Assembly: GCA_039619475.1 (NCBI GenBank)
Contig: CM077116.1
Location: 104,267,164-104,331,163, forward strand
Direction: 5' to 3'
DNA from: Icerya purchasi
Lineage: Eukaryota > Arthropoda > Insecta > Hemiptera > Monophlebidae
Length of the DNA stretch: 64,000 nucleotides
Shown here one piece after another: positions 33,609 through 45,847 of the stretch (positions are counted from its first letter, which is position 1; each line of letters begins with the position of its first letter). The notes beneath the pieces are model-generated. The model was not told where the DNA came from. It saw nothing but the letters and a program-made list of their open reading frames with translations, and made no database searches. A program made the translations under genes and the position numbers.

Positions 33609-36600
33609 TGTGTGCTAAAAACTTCTGATAATAGCAGGTGTATTTAAAAATTACTTTTTAAAAATCTTACTTATTTTTAATGTTTTAACCTATAGCGATG
33701 TTATTTTTATTACCTTCGAGAACGAAATTTCGTTTTCTGCCGGTCAGCATTAAAAAACATATTTTATGCATCGTTTTTAATTGGAAAGCTATGAAAATGT
33801 TATTGTCGAGCAATTTTGTTTATTTGAGATTTGTCTCGTTCTTATAGTGAACTTTCATGCTAAAAGTCCGCTAAGACTTTCGATTTTAATTTAATAAAAG
33901 CATTTAAGAAATTCAGAAATAAGTTTTTTCCCGCTACAAAAGCTGTAAATGGAAAAATTGCTCCCGCAGTTTTTATTATCGAGCTATTTACAAAACAAGT
34001 TTTAAGTCTTGGAAGAGACTACTGTTACAAAATGAACGCTTTGGCCGTTCTATCGGTAACCGACTTCAAATTCACGAGAGCGCGTTATTTCTTAATATTT
34101 TCCTAGAATTTTTTTCCCAGTCCACCAGTTGAAAATAAAAGTGAAAGACTTAAATTCATCAATCCGAAGTATTACGTCTTCGAGGGAATGTATCTTAATA
34201 ATGATTCTGTATCTGAAAATATTGTGTTCTAATTATAAAAAAGTAAAACATGTTGTACTCATATAATATCATTAGATTTCTTGTATTATTTTCTTTATTA
34301 TAATTTTTTTTCCCTAGTCAAAGAGTAAAATGGTACCGGGATATTCGTACATGGCGGTAAATTAGCGCCGAGATCGAACCTTGTCAGGTAGCTTCCAAAA
34401 GGGCCGTGTCTAGTAACTGGCCAGGTAAAATACTTGGTTGGCACCGACTATTTCCGCTTCATTTTGTTCCGGACATCCGGAATATAGTGATATGTGAGGC
34501 GGCCATACGAAGAAACCTCACACTCCTCTGCTATTCTGAAAGTATTACCTTTTTGACCACCTTCTTACGAGCAGCAGCCAAGACCAACATTTTCAGGTGG
34601 AGTTCCGTCTGACCAGTGATAGTTACCCGGCCGCGTCGCAGTCGTGCTGCCCTTTCGCGCACATTCAATGATCTAGGGGGAGTACTCTTGCCAGCATGTC
34701 ACAGTCGAGATCATTTAGTATGCTTTGACGAAGCTTGTTCTTCCATGCAAAGAAGGTGCATGAGCACGACTTAAATTACTAGTGCGAAATGCAACGGTAG
34801 ATAGGATAGCTATATAGGCGTTAAACTATACTTTTGTGGGAAACGATTATAATATGTTTCCGTCAGTAGCTTCGAAGTAAACGTTTTGACCAGTGAGAAA
34901 TATTTGAAGCGACTATCGTTCACCATCTGCAGACATACGATCTGAATAGCGTTTAATATGAGACCTCATTGGTGTTTATTAGCGCAACATAGATACTTTC
35001 ATTATAATCCTCGAAAATCAATAGTGGAGATATTTTACAAAAAAAAAAAAAGAGTTCAAAATTTTAAATGTAAAAGTGATTCTCAATGTTAGAAAATTAC
35101 TAAACATTTTTTTCTACATCATTTTTGCCGGCTTCCATTACTCCATGATATTTTGGTAGAATCAGCAATCTTGTGTCTATAGCGAGTTCATTGTATCAGT
35201 TCACATATGGAGCTTTCCATAATCGGTAATTAAATTTAAATTTGAAAATCTGTAATTCCTCAAACAAGGCGTCATGCCAGTTCGTTGTTAGCCGCATGGA
35301 ATAAACAGTAAACTTTCTTAAAATCATATTAGATAACGGTTAAACCATCCAGAGCACCCAGGCCATCAATAATATTTCATTTTCAGCATATCATAAGGAA
35401 AAAAGTTACCCTTCGTTGATTTCAAGTACAATTAAGCGTTTATATAATACTGTGATATAAACTGTTAAAATTAATCGAATTGAAGGGGAAACCTAGTTAT
35501 AAAAATTTCAAACTGCGATAATGATGTGGAAAATGAATAACTGTTTAGACAAACTATTCACTTTGACGCACTGAAGCAAGAAACAGCTGTTTTCGATACG
35601 CTGGAAGAATCTCTTTTTAAGGATGCGGTAGAAGTTGAATATGAGTGTAATCAAATATTTGTCAATACAGAATCGAAATGTGTACAGACCATTTCCAGTT
35701 TTTCTTGGAATCCAACAATTCCTGGTAAAAATTACAATAATAATTATTACTAATTATAGTCAATTATTTCGAAGCGACAAATTCATCCAAAAATTGATTC
35801 AGACATGTACAGAAAATATGCAGTAGGTAATTGTTTTCCATTACAGAGCTGCCATATTTTAAGTGATTTTAAATGACTAAAAATAATAAATTGACGAAAA
35901 CAACAAATAATAAATTATAAAAATTATAAAAATAGCCGACTAGTTTTGGATATCAATGATCCATAATTATGGCTTATTAATTCTGCTATTTGGTATTTAC
36001 GTTATTTCAGATAATTAGTATTCTGTCAAACAGGTATAAAATCACATTACTACTTTCGAAAGTTTCGTTAAGGAAATAAAATACGGTTTTGTTCCCGATA
36101 AATAGCGATTTTTCTATTGATATATCCCATGCCCGGGAAAAGAAATATTTTTTTCAAAAGTTTCGAACATTCGGCGCCTCAAAGGCCTAAGTATGAAGTT
36201 GTAAACTTGAATATTTGCCAAATGGTATTTAAAGCCAGGACAAAAAAAAAAAAAAAAAAAAGAAAGCTCGGCTATATTTTTCTTATAAAGCGGTCCTTTA
36301 TGCACATGTTTGAAATACGCTTCAATTTCCTGAATTTTTTTACTCGGCCTATTGCTTCATTTTATAAAAGGGCTTCTGTATACTATTTTATATTTTGAAT
36401 TTCACTTTTAGAGGCGGTATTTGGTGATGAGTTGTGAAATTTTTAAGATTTAAATTCCGCATTATATATATGTATTTTTGGCGGCTTTTTCGGGTTTTTG
36501 TCGCCCGAGGTATCGGTTAGCTTGAAGTTATAAATTGTCTTGAAGAGAATAATTGTAATTTACGATCCAATTTGGAAGTTTATAAGTCGAAAACCGTTCG

Positions 36601-37622
36601 TGAGTTATCGGATACTTTAACTGAATATTTTTGCCGTTTCTGAACCATCTTATTAGGATTCCGTATATTATATGTGTACGGAATCCTAAAAAGCTTGAAC
36701 TAGTCAAAACAGCGAAAAATCTTTCATACCCCTTATTAAATAGAACGGAAGCGGTAAAGAAACACTGCAATCGACTTCTGTAATATAATAATATAAAACA
36801 ATTTTCATAACATTCATTTCACTCGGACGAATAATTCATTATGAGTTTCTTATTATTTCATTATTACAGAAGTCTTTTTAAAATCACAATTATTGTATTT
36901 TTCTTCCTTTTTTTTTTTTTTTCTGTTTTGCAAATGATATTGTTTTTTCATATTTTTATCCACGTTTGAAATAGAAATTTATGGATCAAGTTTTTAAATA
37001 TCATTTAACGTAATACTAAAGTAAATTATTAAAAAAAAAAAGTCCTTTTTAACCTACGATTAAATTTCAAAATAAATTTTTTTTAGTGATTCTCGTCAAA
37101 AAATACTCCGAAATAGCCAGCACATAAGCATAGCGACATAATTGCGGACGAATAATAGAGTACTTTAATAGCAACCGTAACTTTTATTGCAAAAGTGGCA
37201 TTACCAAAAAAAAAAAAAAAAAAATAAAAAAAAAAGATTACTAAAAAAAGTTTTGTATATCTCATGAAGGTTAACTTCGAAAATTTATTAAAAAATCATT
37301 TTGGTCACGACAGTATTCTGCCCGAAGATGAGCCTTGGGAAAATAGGGGACAGGAAAATCGAAATAAGGAAAGTGAAAAATTTACAGCCTGACGAGTGGC
37401 ACAGCATTCAGTCGTACTATTCAGTTAAAGGGACCTATACAGAGTGACGACCAGTTCTTATACAATCACTAATTCTATGCATAATGCTTAGAAATCGGGG
37501 ATTTGTAATTTTTATGCATATGCATACGCCGGGAAGAAGGAAAATTACCGTAAAATTTTAGTTTCATTTGTTTACGAATTTTCATTTTCTGCGTTACATT
37601 AAAAAAAAATTAAATTTTTTAG
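33609..37622 (+). other. DNAI3 intron, 4.0 kb
   Basis: AT-rich with several A/T homopolymers (35040, 36241, 37205). It contains a GC-richer patch at 34310-34760 with no recognised coding, and a short perfect-looking hairpin at 36655-36690 annotated separately. Confidence 0.4.
36655..36690. repeat. Short palindromic hairpin
   Basis: TTAGGATTCCGTA and its reverse complement TACGGAATCCTAA flank a loop of about 10 bases. Upstream sequence (CGTTCGTGAGTTATCGG, 36595-36612) resembles the filler of arthropod MITEs, so this is probably a fragment of one. Confidence 0.5.
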
Positions 37623-38033
37623 CTTCCCACGGGAGGTAACACCTTCTTATTGCGAGTTAAGCTTCCAAAATATAAAGAAACGATTTCGACGAGTAACATT
37701 AAACATTATTCAAGGACTACCCCTTGTGGACAAATGTTCAGGCAATTTTTACTGATCACGCAATGTTTTCACGATTATGTCGTAGGAATTATAGCCGTAG
37801 CCTACATTAGTAAAACAAAAAATGTCGAAAATTGGACTGATTACGGCGAGATAGACGAGCAACGTCAGCGGTTGGTCGGTGACAATCGAGGTAAACAGGT
37901 TCCTGAAGAAGATGTTAAATACTATAATTCGATTTTAAACAGTATATTATCGTCTGAACAACAACAACATGCTACAACAGCTGAGCTAACGGCATCGGCG
38001 ATTAGAAAGAAATATAAAGACACGCAAAAACTG
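37623..38033 (+). CDS. DNAI3: DNAI3 exon 4 (probable): start of the WD domain plus acidic extension
   Basis: 137 open codons after a TTTTTTAG acceptor, ending at CTG/GTAAAT, phase 0 both ends. ITQCFHDYVVGIIAVAYIS (about residues 47-65 of the exon) resembles the first WD strand of axonemal intermediate chains, where family members read ITCVSWHP then GLIAVSVA. The remainder (from KNVENWTDYGEIDEQ to AIRKKYKDTQKL) has no counterpart I can place and is polar, with a short Gln run. Assignment rests on frame continuity and this one block. Confidence 0.6.
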
Positions 38034-38105
38034 GTAAATATTGCAAAATTAACGGTTATAAAGGCAAATGTAATTACATATTTTCCGAATTGAAAAAAAA
38101 ACCTT

Positions 38106-38184
38106 TATCAGAAAATATATTTAAAAACATTTACGGTGTTTACATAAATATTTTTAAGTATATTTTTAAATATATTTTCTGATA
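38106..38184. repeat. 22-bp perfect inverted repeat
   Basis: Arms 38106-38127 (TATCAGAAAATATATTTAAA and two more bases) and 38163-38184 are exact reverse complements around a 35-base AT-rich spacer. Just inside the intron after exon 4, so it could fold in the pre-mRNA. More likely a relic of a small foldback element. Confidence 0.55.
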
Positions 38185-38755
38185 GAGTTAAAAGTTTTTT
38201 TCACTTTCGAACAACCATCATGAAAGTCATGAATAATTAAATACCTAATGTATATTTTCCTTTGAAAAATTTTTACTTTTTACGATGCTTTAATCAATAT
38301 TGCAGTAAAGGGTTTAGAAGCTTAATTAAATTATCAGTCCGTTAGAGTTCAGTTAATTTTAGTAATTACAACGGGGCAGCGCGGTTTCCCGAAAAAATAA
38401 ACATTTATATTTCATATTGTCGATATCTGGTAGAATTTTTTCATGAAAAATTTACTATTAAAAAACGAGAACTTTAAACAATCACTTTATCACACTTTAA
38501 TAAGCGTTTTTTTTTTTTTGAAAAATATGTATTTATTATTTTTTACATACAAAACTTTCGTCAAGCTAAAACGCTTGTCGACGAATTATCCTATTGGACA
38601 CTTCACCATTTTAAATTAACTTGTACATATACATAATCGTGCAATATTTACTAATCTTAATCTATCTTTTTACTTATCAATACTTAATAATCTATTTCTA
38701 TCTTTTATATTCAATGTTGTTTTTTTTTTCAATTTTTTTGTTGCGCCTTGTCATT

Positions 38756-39260
38756 TTATTTTATGTTTATTATTTTTTTTATATTTTCTTCTTCCTGAAG
38801 CCATTCCTTTATTTTCCTTTTTCTTTCCCCTATTTTTTCCTTCTTTATTATTTCTTTGGGTATTTTATTCAAAATCTGAGTTATAATATATTTATCCGTT
38901 TGCTCCCCCATCTTTGTCCTTGCTAACGGCAATTGGTACGAAAGTTTTTCCCTCAACTCGTATTCTGTGTTTATTCTTTCCTCCAATTCAATTTTCTTTT
39001 CTACCGATATGTACTCCCATATCTTCAGTAATAAGTACATTCCTCTTATGCTCATTACGTCTTCTTTTTTAATTATTTCACTTTCAGTTTCTCCCTTAAG
39101 GATTTGCTATTAATTTCAAGCATTTAATTTGCAGTTTATTTATTTTCCCAAGTATGCTTTTCTCGCCATTCCCCACGCCTGAATTCCATATCTGATCCTC
39201 AACTCTACTAGCGCATAATAAACTACTTTTAATGTTATGATAAATAATTCTACTGAACAT
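38756..39260 (-). pseudogene. LINE reverse transcriptase C-terminal relic
   Basis: Minus strand from about 39225 downward reads YCALVELRIRYGIQAWGMAR, then YLGKINKLQIKC. A 99-codon open piece (38756-39055) follows, with LREKLSYQLPLARTKMGEQ and ILNKIPKEI. Many LINE RTs end this way (YGI--WG-A; P----S-G--------YN-LP-EI). A frameshift separates the two parts. Clade not assigned. Confidence 0.6.
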
Positions 39261-41625
39261 CTGATATCAAATGAAAGAGGAATAAAACGACGGTAACGTG
39301 AATTCTTTTTCATTTTCACTATAGAGATTATTCCGCATAATCAATGAGTGAGTATACTGTACTGAAAGGAGAACAGAAAATAACAGTCGTCCCTCGCTTT
39401 TATCTAACCATTATATTTGCTCACATAAAATTACCAAAGTACGTTTGTAATCGAAATTTCACGACAAACGAAAATTTAATTTAAAACTCGACGATAATAC
39501 GGACGTATATGAAGCTTTTAAATGGGGGGCGAGTCAAATTTGAAATTTTTATAATTTTTTTTAAATTCACGGTGAACGCTCATAACAGTGTAACTCTTTT
39601 GTCGTCCGTTCTATTTCTAATATAGGTTTTTAACTCCTTTAAAGTTGGGAGAAACATCTTTCTGGGGTCACAGTGAACACTGGAAGTATGGCTGATATGA
39701 TAAGAAGCATTTTTATCAAAGGGAAAAACTGTTTATCGCAGTGATAGCTTCTACTGTAGCGGCAGGTTTTCGCATTACAGATTTCCAATGATTGTACCAT
39801 ATCTCATATTCACTCTGAAATATCGTCTCTTTATTTTCACCAAGAAATATTTGTGCTACCTTCGGCGGCCTGCTGGCGTATAGTATACAATTAATATACG
39901 ATAGATATCTTTTGACAAACAAGCTTGGACATTCTTTCCTATACAAGTAATCTAAATAAAGATATAAAAACGATTCGAACTGTTTTAAATCCAATCCAAT
40001 GCGACAATAGTGTAGTTATGCGCTACGTTAGTGTATTTGGCTAATATTCAGGCTTTAGCGGGAACCAAGGGGCGAGGTCAAACTCCTAAAACTCTCCCTT
40101 TATATACGTCGATGGTCGATAGTAATAGTGGAATAATAAAAATCATGCATTTTAGTTATGGTTTGCAGCGAAGATGGATGTACGTATGTGCCGCCTATAG
40201 GCTGAACCGAATCGCCGCATACGCTATATTTCGTACAAAATTTGCTCACGTTATCCTTTCTCTTCTATTTCTTTCGATTATTCCTTTTCTAGATTCTTTC
40301 ATTTCTTCAATTTTTAACCTTTCCTCAATCATTCGGTAAACGTCTAACGATGACGTGCCGAAAACATGTCCGAAATAAAAAAACGAAAAAGTGATCTGTA
40401 GAAATGTGTTGACAAATAACTTCATGTTTAAATACAACGCTTGTTGTGAGAAATCATCCCGAGTCGAAAAATAAACCGTCAAAATTTGTTAAAGCAGAAC
40501 AAAGCGAAATTTCCATTCTGCGCAGAAATAAGACTTAGAAAGCCGATAACGAAGAAGTATTGAAACCTGCCTATCTAATAAGTTACCATGTAGTTCGATC
40601 CGATGACTCGTATTGCATCCCGCGCACCTATTTCGCTTAATGATTTAATTTTTCCCCAACTTGCGGGTATTGATGTAGTGATAGAAGAAATAAAACAGTC
40701 CCAGGATTCATGTTTCTTTGGGAAGATCAAAAGACGCGTTCTCGTTCAATATTGTGTTTGAAGTGTATCAAATTAGTTATACGACTTATACTATTTTTTC
40801 GAAACCTTTTTTCCTTCGGAAAATAGTTATCAGGATTTTTATGGATAATTACGAGTTACATTTAGGATGTGTTGAGGGGAATTCAGGAATTTAGGAATAG
40901 AGGCTAGTGCTGCTGTGTTAATAGTAGTCACGAAAACGTTTAAATTGCGCAAAATTGAGCGGGAAGGATGTGTAGGTAAAATGACATTTGATGTGTATAT
41001 ACATAGTTCTTAGTTTGCTTTTCGATTACGGAGAAATTATATATCAGGAAAGAAATAGGTAGATGAGTTACAATTTTAAAATAATCACCGGCGCGTAAGT
41101 CTTCAGGAACACCCTTAGAAGGTAAGCAAGAATGACGAAGAAGGGAAAATATGGTTAGTTGCGGAAAATATATTACACGAAGAAATGAAATGAGTGCAGT
41201 TCGGAAGTGGTAACAGAATCACCAACAAGAATACTGTTAACAACAGTAGTTCTTTATCAACCCCCACATGGGCGAAAAACAGCTTGAGTGTCTAATAAAA
41301 AAACCGGGTCGCTAAAATGGCGCTTAATATTAATTTTTATAATTATAAATGACTACACTGAAACATCAATCGTCTTTTTTTAATTAAACCTCACTGAATC
41401 TTTCTTTTGGTAGCAAATAATAAATTATAATCTCGTAAATAATTTCAGTAACTATGTTTGACAATTTAAGCATTATTCAGCCGTATTTTACAAACTGCTT
41501 AATTTAATTTTTGCTGTATTGTGATCGGATTTTTAAAATTTCATTTTTTTCAAATTCATTTCTACCTCTTTTGCGTTCATTAATTCGGATTGTACATTTG
41601 GTGATTGATTGCTTTTTCACTGTAG

Positions 41626-41761
41626 GACAAAACCGAACTTGATTTAGACCCAATTGAGGGAGCTTCATTAATCTCCAATATTACTGATAATACCGGTCAG
41701 ATGTGTATAGATGAAAGTAAAATTGTCAGCTTAGTTGAAGAAGGTTTTCATAAGATAAAAG
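41626..41761 (+). CDS. DNAI3: DNAI3 exon 5 (probable)
   Basis: 136 bases, starts phase 0 after TGTAG, ends phase 1 at G/GTAAAT; exon 6 supplies the two missing bases exactly. Acidic sequence (DKTELDLDPIEGASLI to SLVEEGFHKIK). No WD motif. Supported by splice phase and open frame only; it forms part of an insertion relative to vertebrate DNAI3. Confidence 0.55.
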
Positions 41762-41886
41762 GTAAATTCATATTTTACAGTTTGTTTTTATTTAGAAATA
41801 ATTTTTTCCGGACATTATTAAAAATTTCTTTTTTTTCTTAAGTGCAATGGTCATTACAGTATATGGGCTAGGGTGAAAAGGCTACT

Positions 41887-42144
41887 TCATAATTTACCTA
41901 GTAAGTTGTTGGCTCTAAGAAACACGGGTAGCATTTGTATGCGCGATGGGTCATTTGACAGGATAGTTGACAGTGGAACACTGGCAAAAGCGGAACGAGC
42001 GAACGCAGCACATTGTAACAAGTGTTCCACCGGAAGATATGAAGAGCCGGGGCAGAAAGGGCACGTGGGTGGGGGAAGGGTACCTTCAAATATATTATTA
42101 AAATTAATGTTGAGACTCGGCAATCTTCGAAATGTACTTTTCAC
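41887..42144 (-). pseudogene. LINE C-terminal zinc-binding relic
   Basis: 85 open codons on the minus strand contain CPFCPGSSYLPVEHLLQCAA. This C-C-H-C arrangement ends RNase H-bearing or jockey-like LINE ORF2 proteins (CP-C-----E---H-L--C). The frame ends in a stop shortly after, as in those proteins. No RT or RNase H part is attached, so it is a fragment. Confidence 0.6.
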
Positions 42145-42780
42145 ACACTTGCCTTCGTTTATTCGAAATTTTTTCCACTATTAAATTGAGCGAAAACATT
42201 AAGTAACGCTAGCCGAATTATTTTACGGTGACAGCATAATAAGGAAAGAGAATTTTTTTTTTCTATATCGATTATACGCTCGAATTTTCGTCTGAAGAAA
42301 TTATATATTTTTTACAAGGTTACCCATTTGTCCGAGTATTTCATTAGAGCCATGAATAATTTACTAGCCATATTTTGCGGAAATTTATAATGATAACAAA
42401 ATTAAGAAAAATGAGGAATAAACGCGTTTCAAAGAGATTTAGAAGGTACAATCATAAACTACGACCAAAAAAAGTTAGTCGTATTTCAGTTTAATGGCGC
42501 TTTAGCTTTAAAATATGCACTATTTTTCCGATAGGTTATAAAAAAATCAATTTATAGATGGATAATAATAGTGAAGGACGATTTGGGGTAATTTTCAGTT
42601 ATTTAAAAAACGTATTTTAAAACGAATTCTATTTATTTCTTTTCTCAGTTTTTTTTTTGGTCCTGCTTTTTCGCTTCCTTTTTTTTTTTTTAATTCTCCT
42701 TCTCATCTGTTTTATATGCGCCGTTTGTAACTACTAAAGTCATTACAGCACATATATGGAGGTAACTTATATGTATTCGG

Positions 42781-43600
42781 TCAAACCACTGTTCTAACGA
42801 AGGCTATAACCCTTGTGACGTTAGCTGTAGTATTTGCCAGACAATCCCGTATGTTATTGGGTAGGCTATGTTGCGTCCTGAACGTGGCGAACTTTAAGCA
42901 CGTGAGAAGAATGTGTGGAACTGTCGGTATACCAGCCTGGCCGCAAAAGAAGCACATAGTTGGAGGCGAAGATTTAATAGTGACGTGGTCGATTCGCAGC
43001 CGGCTAAGACTTTTAAAATCGTGCCGGGATATTCCCTCCGGTGGCCACCATGGTTCGATTGTGGGCTTAATGTTTTTTAAGAACGTTGTCGTAGCTGCCC
43101 ATTCTGTTTTCCATTGGTTCTCGCACTTCTTTAGAAAAATATGCATATGGTAGGTCCGAGACCTCTGGCATTGGCCAATGCCGGGCGCGCTTCCACATCG
43201 ACCCTCTCATTACCAGGTACCCCGATGTGTCTAGGGACCCATATGAACGTCACCCGACTGTTCGTTTGGTTTAACTGATTTAGAGGGTAGTGTATTTTCA
43301 ATATTAGCGGGTTACTGCATTTTTGTTTTTCCAGCATGCATAACGCCTGTAGGAAATCAGTGACTATTAGAACTTTTATAGATTTGTTGTAATCCGTGGC
43401 TAAGTGCTCCCTCAGGGATAGTCCTCAGAGCGGAATGGTGCACGGGATCGAGAGACTTCAATAATGATTTACTTGCAGAAGAGTATACCTGGCACCCGTA
43501 GTTGATTTTTGATAAGACAAGCGATCTATATATGTTACGGAGGAATTTACTTTTTAGTTTTTTAAACAGAAACAAATGAGTCCGAATCAAACGCAGCTTA
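42781..43600 (-). pseudogene. LINE RT-RNase H C-terminal relic
   Basis: Minus strand in order: RSLVLSKINYGCQVYSSAS with SLDPVHHSALRTIPEGA (RT thumb, 43590-43357), then VTFIWVPRHIGVPGNERVD (RNase H end, about 43250), then MCFFCGQAGIPTVPHILLTC (terminal C-C-H-C, about 42940). Most of RNase H is missing between the first two blocks, and three frames are used. It is a decayed jockey- or R1-like copy, different in wording from the resident pyrimidine-rich family. Confidence 0.75.
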
Positions 43601-44034
43601 AGTAAAGCAGACGTTATAAAGATAGCGGAAAAATAATAAGCTCTGTTTTTTGGTTTGTATATGATGAGTTAAAATGTAAAAAAAGATGAAAAATAAAAAC
43701 ATTAAGAAGTGATCTATACTAACAATAAGTAAGAAGCTAACTGTATCGTTTTTTGAAATTAATATCCTATTGCCAGAATAGAGCAAATTACTTTTAATGA
43801 ATTTAAAGATATTTTGAAGGAACTGTCGTTACAATTATTCCTATTTAAATAACTGAAAAAAAAAAAAAAAAGAAAAATCGGAAATGATTAAAAGAATTAT
43901 TCGTTTGAAAAAACTAGAATATAAAACGCCTGTAAAAATCCCGGCATTCCACGTTTTTACATAGATTACAGTAGCATTTGTGCATTAAAAATTTGTTACT
44001 CAGCTCTGAAAATTTTAATTTTCTTCTATAATAG

Positions 44035-44351
44035 CATTTAGTCAAGATGAGCTATTGGAAGTTAGAGAAATCGAAGAAAATATAAACTATGCGGATCTTT
44101 TGGAAGAAGAATTGACAGAACATTCCGATCAGCATACTATCGGGAGTATTTACGAAGAAAGTAGCAGTGATCTGACCGATATAAGTGACATTTTATCAGC
44201 CGAGAAATTATCTGATATACCACTGTATAAAAACGAATTCGAAGAAATTGATATAACTGTTGATGAGTATGACGTTAATGACTTGCTGCCTATCGATAAT
44301 ACGGAGTATAAAGTGTTAATTTGGAATGTAAAAAATCAACTGAGTCCGCAG
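44035..44351 (+). CDS. DNAI3: DNAI3 exon 6: acidic stretch and end of WD blade
   Basis: Two bases complete the split codon from exon 5, then 105 codons to a CAG/GTAAAT donor. Most of it is very acidic and Ser-rich (EIEENINYADLLEEEL; YEESSSDLTDISDILS). The last 14 residues, KVLIWNVKNQLSPQ, match the WD strand LILFWSFSDPIHPQ of animal DNAI3, and the join to exon 7 continues that blade. So the frame and orientation are well supported at its 3' end. Confidence 0.75.
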
Positions 44352-45084
44352 GTAAATTATTAAAACGATCAGCAGTCTCGCTAATTATGAAGTTTTAATT
44401 ATAACGAGTACTATTTACGAACATGAACATTTTGTTACAAACAATATTCGTATTATGTTAAATCTTTTTGCAATGTGCAATAATGCAAGCGTGATTCTTC
44501 CATAGACTTATTATTCAAAACTGTGAAATTTTTTAAAAATTATTCTTCTAAAAAAAAAAGTGTCAAGTAAATCACATTAAAAATTTCTCAATTCTTGGTT
44601 TTATGAGAATTAGGTTTATGTTAAAATTTGAACTATTTTTCGCTAAATTAAAGCAAGACTGCATTCTATAATTCTAAAAAAAGTGTACCAATAACAAGCA
44701 GCGGAAAAAGAGAAAATAATTCAGGCCAAAATTTCATGAAAAAATTAAATAAAACCTGTTTTTAGCGTCGGTTAAAAAATTACAATTTTTCGAAAAAAAG
44801 TAATAAGGACATATTTATTCTGCATCGATGTTCACAAGATTTTACGATTCTATATTGTTGTCGATTAAATTATATCGGTCGATGAGCTAGAAAGCGCTGA
44901 ATTGAAAAAGCGCATAGTAACATAAAGATGTGATACCATCGTTTACTAAATAAAGTCCAACGAAACCCCGTTATACTAGTCAGTCAGAAAAATGTTGCAA
45001 ATGCGATAACTTAATTAACTGAACGATACTTGCGAATAGATCGTCAGCTAATTTCAGACCTAGTAGATATTCCGAAAGGAGGTC

Positions 45085-45200
45085 TAGTGATGTAAATGGA
45101 AATCGTCTTGATATCATCCCCTGTAAATTTAATAACTGCAATATTTGTAACACAGATGTTTTCTAATTTGAAGTTCGAGCGAAAGATCCTTAATCAATTA
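45085..45200 (+). pseudogene. LINE endonuclease fragment
   Basis: DVNGNRLDIIPCKFNNCNIC followed by NTDVF (plus strand) resembles the ENG-RL--FC-FNNL-I-NT-F block of AP-type LINE endonucleases. The same block is seen in the relic at 62700-63140. Very short; flanking frames are broken. Confidence 0.35.
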
Positions 45201-45847
45201 CAGTTTTGTGTTTCTTTACTTGTATTGCCTGGGCCATATAAATATTCCTGAACATGAAGTTTATCAATTATTGCAAGATGCATCAATTGAAAAAATCTTC
45301 GATGTTGATATTCAATCATTCGGCGACGACGAAACAGTTTATTAGAGGAGATTACAGTTACCGGACTGTGAAAAGTTTACTTACGATTAACTAACAGAGG
45401 TTTTCCAGCTCGTGTGACCTGTACAAGCTGATGTTGACATACACTCTTCTAGAACTGCATCAGATATTAATGGCGGGAGATCCGCTTTCCACCGTGTATG
45501 CAAGAAAATTTTTATTCCCTACACAGAGATTAATTGACTGTTTTCTTAACCACGCCCAAATTATTAACCGAGATATAGAAATGTAACATTTTATTTTATT
45601 GTACAAAAAAAGAAAAGAAATTAGGCGATAGAAAAGATTGATTTTTTAAATTATTTAAATTTCAGCTTATTAGCTTCGGTCATATGTTTTGATCTTTTTG
45701 TTGAAAGTAAGAAACAGAAATATATTTAGTTTGTTCCTCTCAGGTTCATTTTGTTGATGGACAGACTGCGCATCTGTTTGAAAAATTGTCGTCCCCAATA
45801 ATTGTAAGACAATCTTCACTGGAGGAAAAAAAGTGCAAAAAAAAAAA

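Larger units (their letters stand above)
38034..41625 (+). other. DNAI3 intron, 3.6 kb
   Basis: Contains a 22-bp perfect inverted repeat (38106-38184) and a minus-strand LINE relic (38756-39260). The frames at 39716-39994 (minus) and 40031-40339 (plus) are unrecognised. Confidence 0.5.
41762..44034 (+). other. DNAI3 intron, 2.3 kb
   Basis: Holds two minus-strand LINE C-terminal relics (41887-42144 and 42781-43600), annotated separately, and A/T-rich filler. Confidence 0.6.

Noticed and set aside
34310..34760. GC-richer patch with a minus-strand GGTTCGATCTC (tRNA B-box-like) motif
   Set aside because: No matching A box at the right distance and no cloverleaf could be drawn, so neither tRNA nor tRNA-derived SINE is supported.
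38621..38926. 101-codon Phe/Tyr-rich plus-strand frame
   Set aside because: Chance open frame in T-rich DNA, opposite the minus-strand LINE relic at 38756-39260.
39716..39994. 92-codon minus-strand open frame
   Set aside because: Reads like a protein in places, but no family, partner frame or splice context could be recognised.
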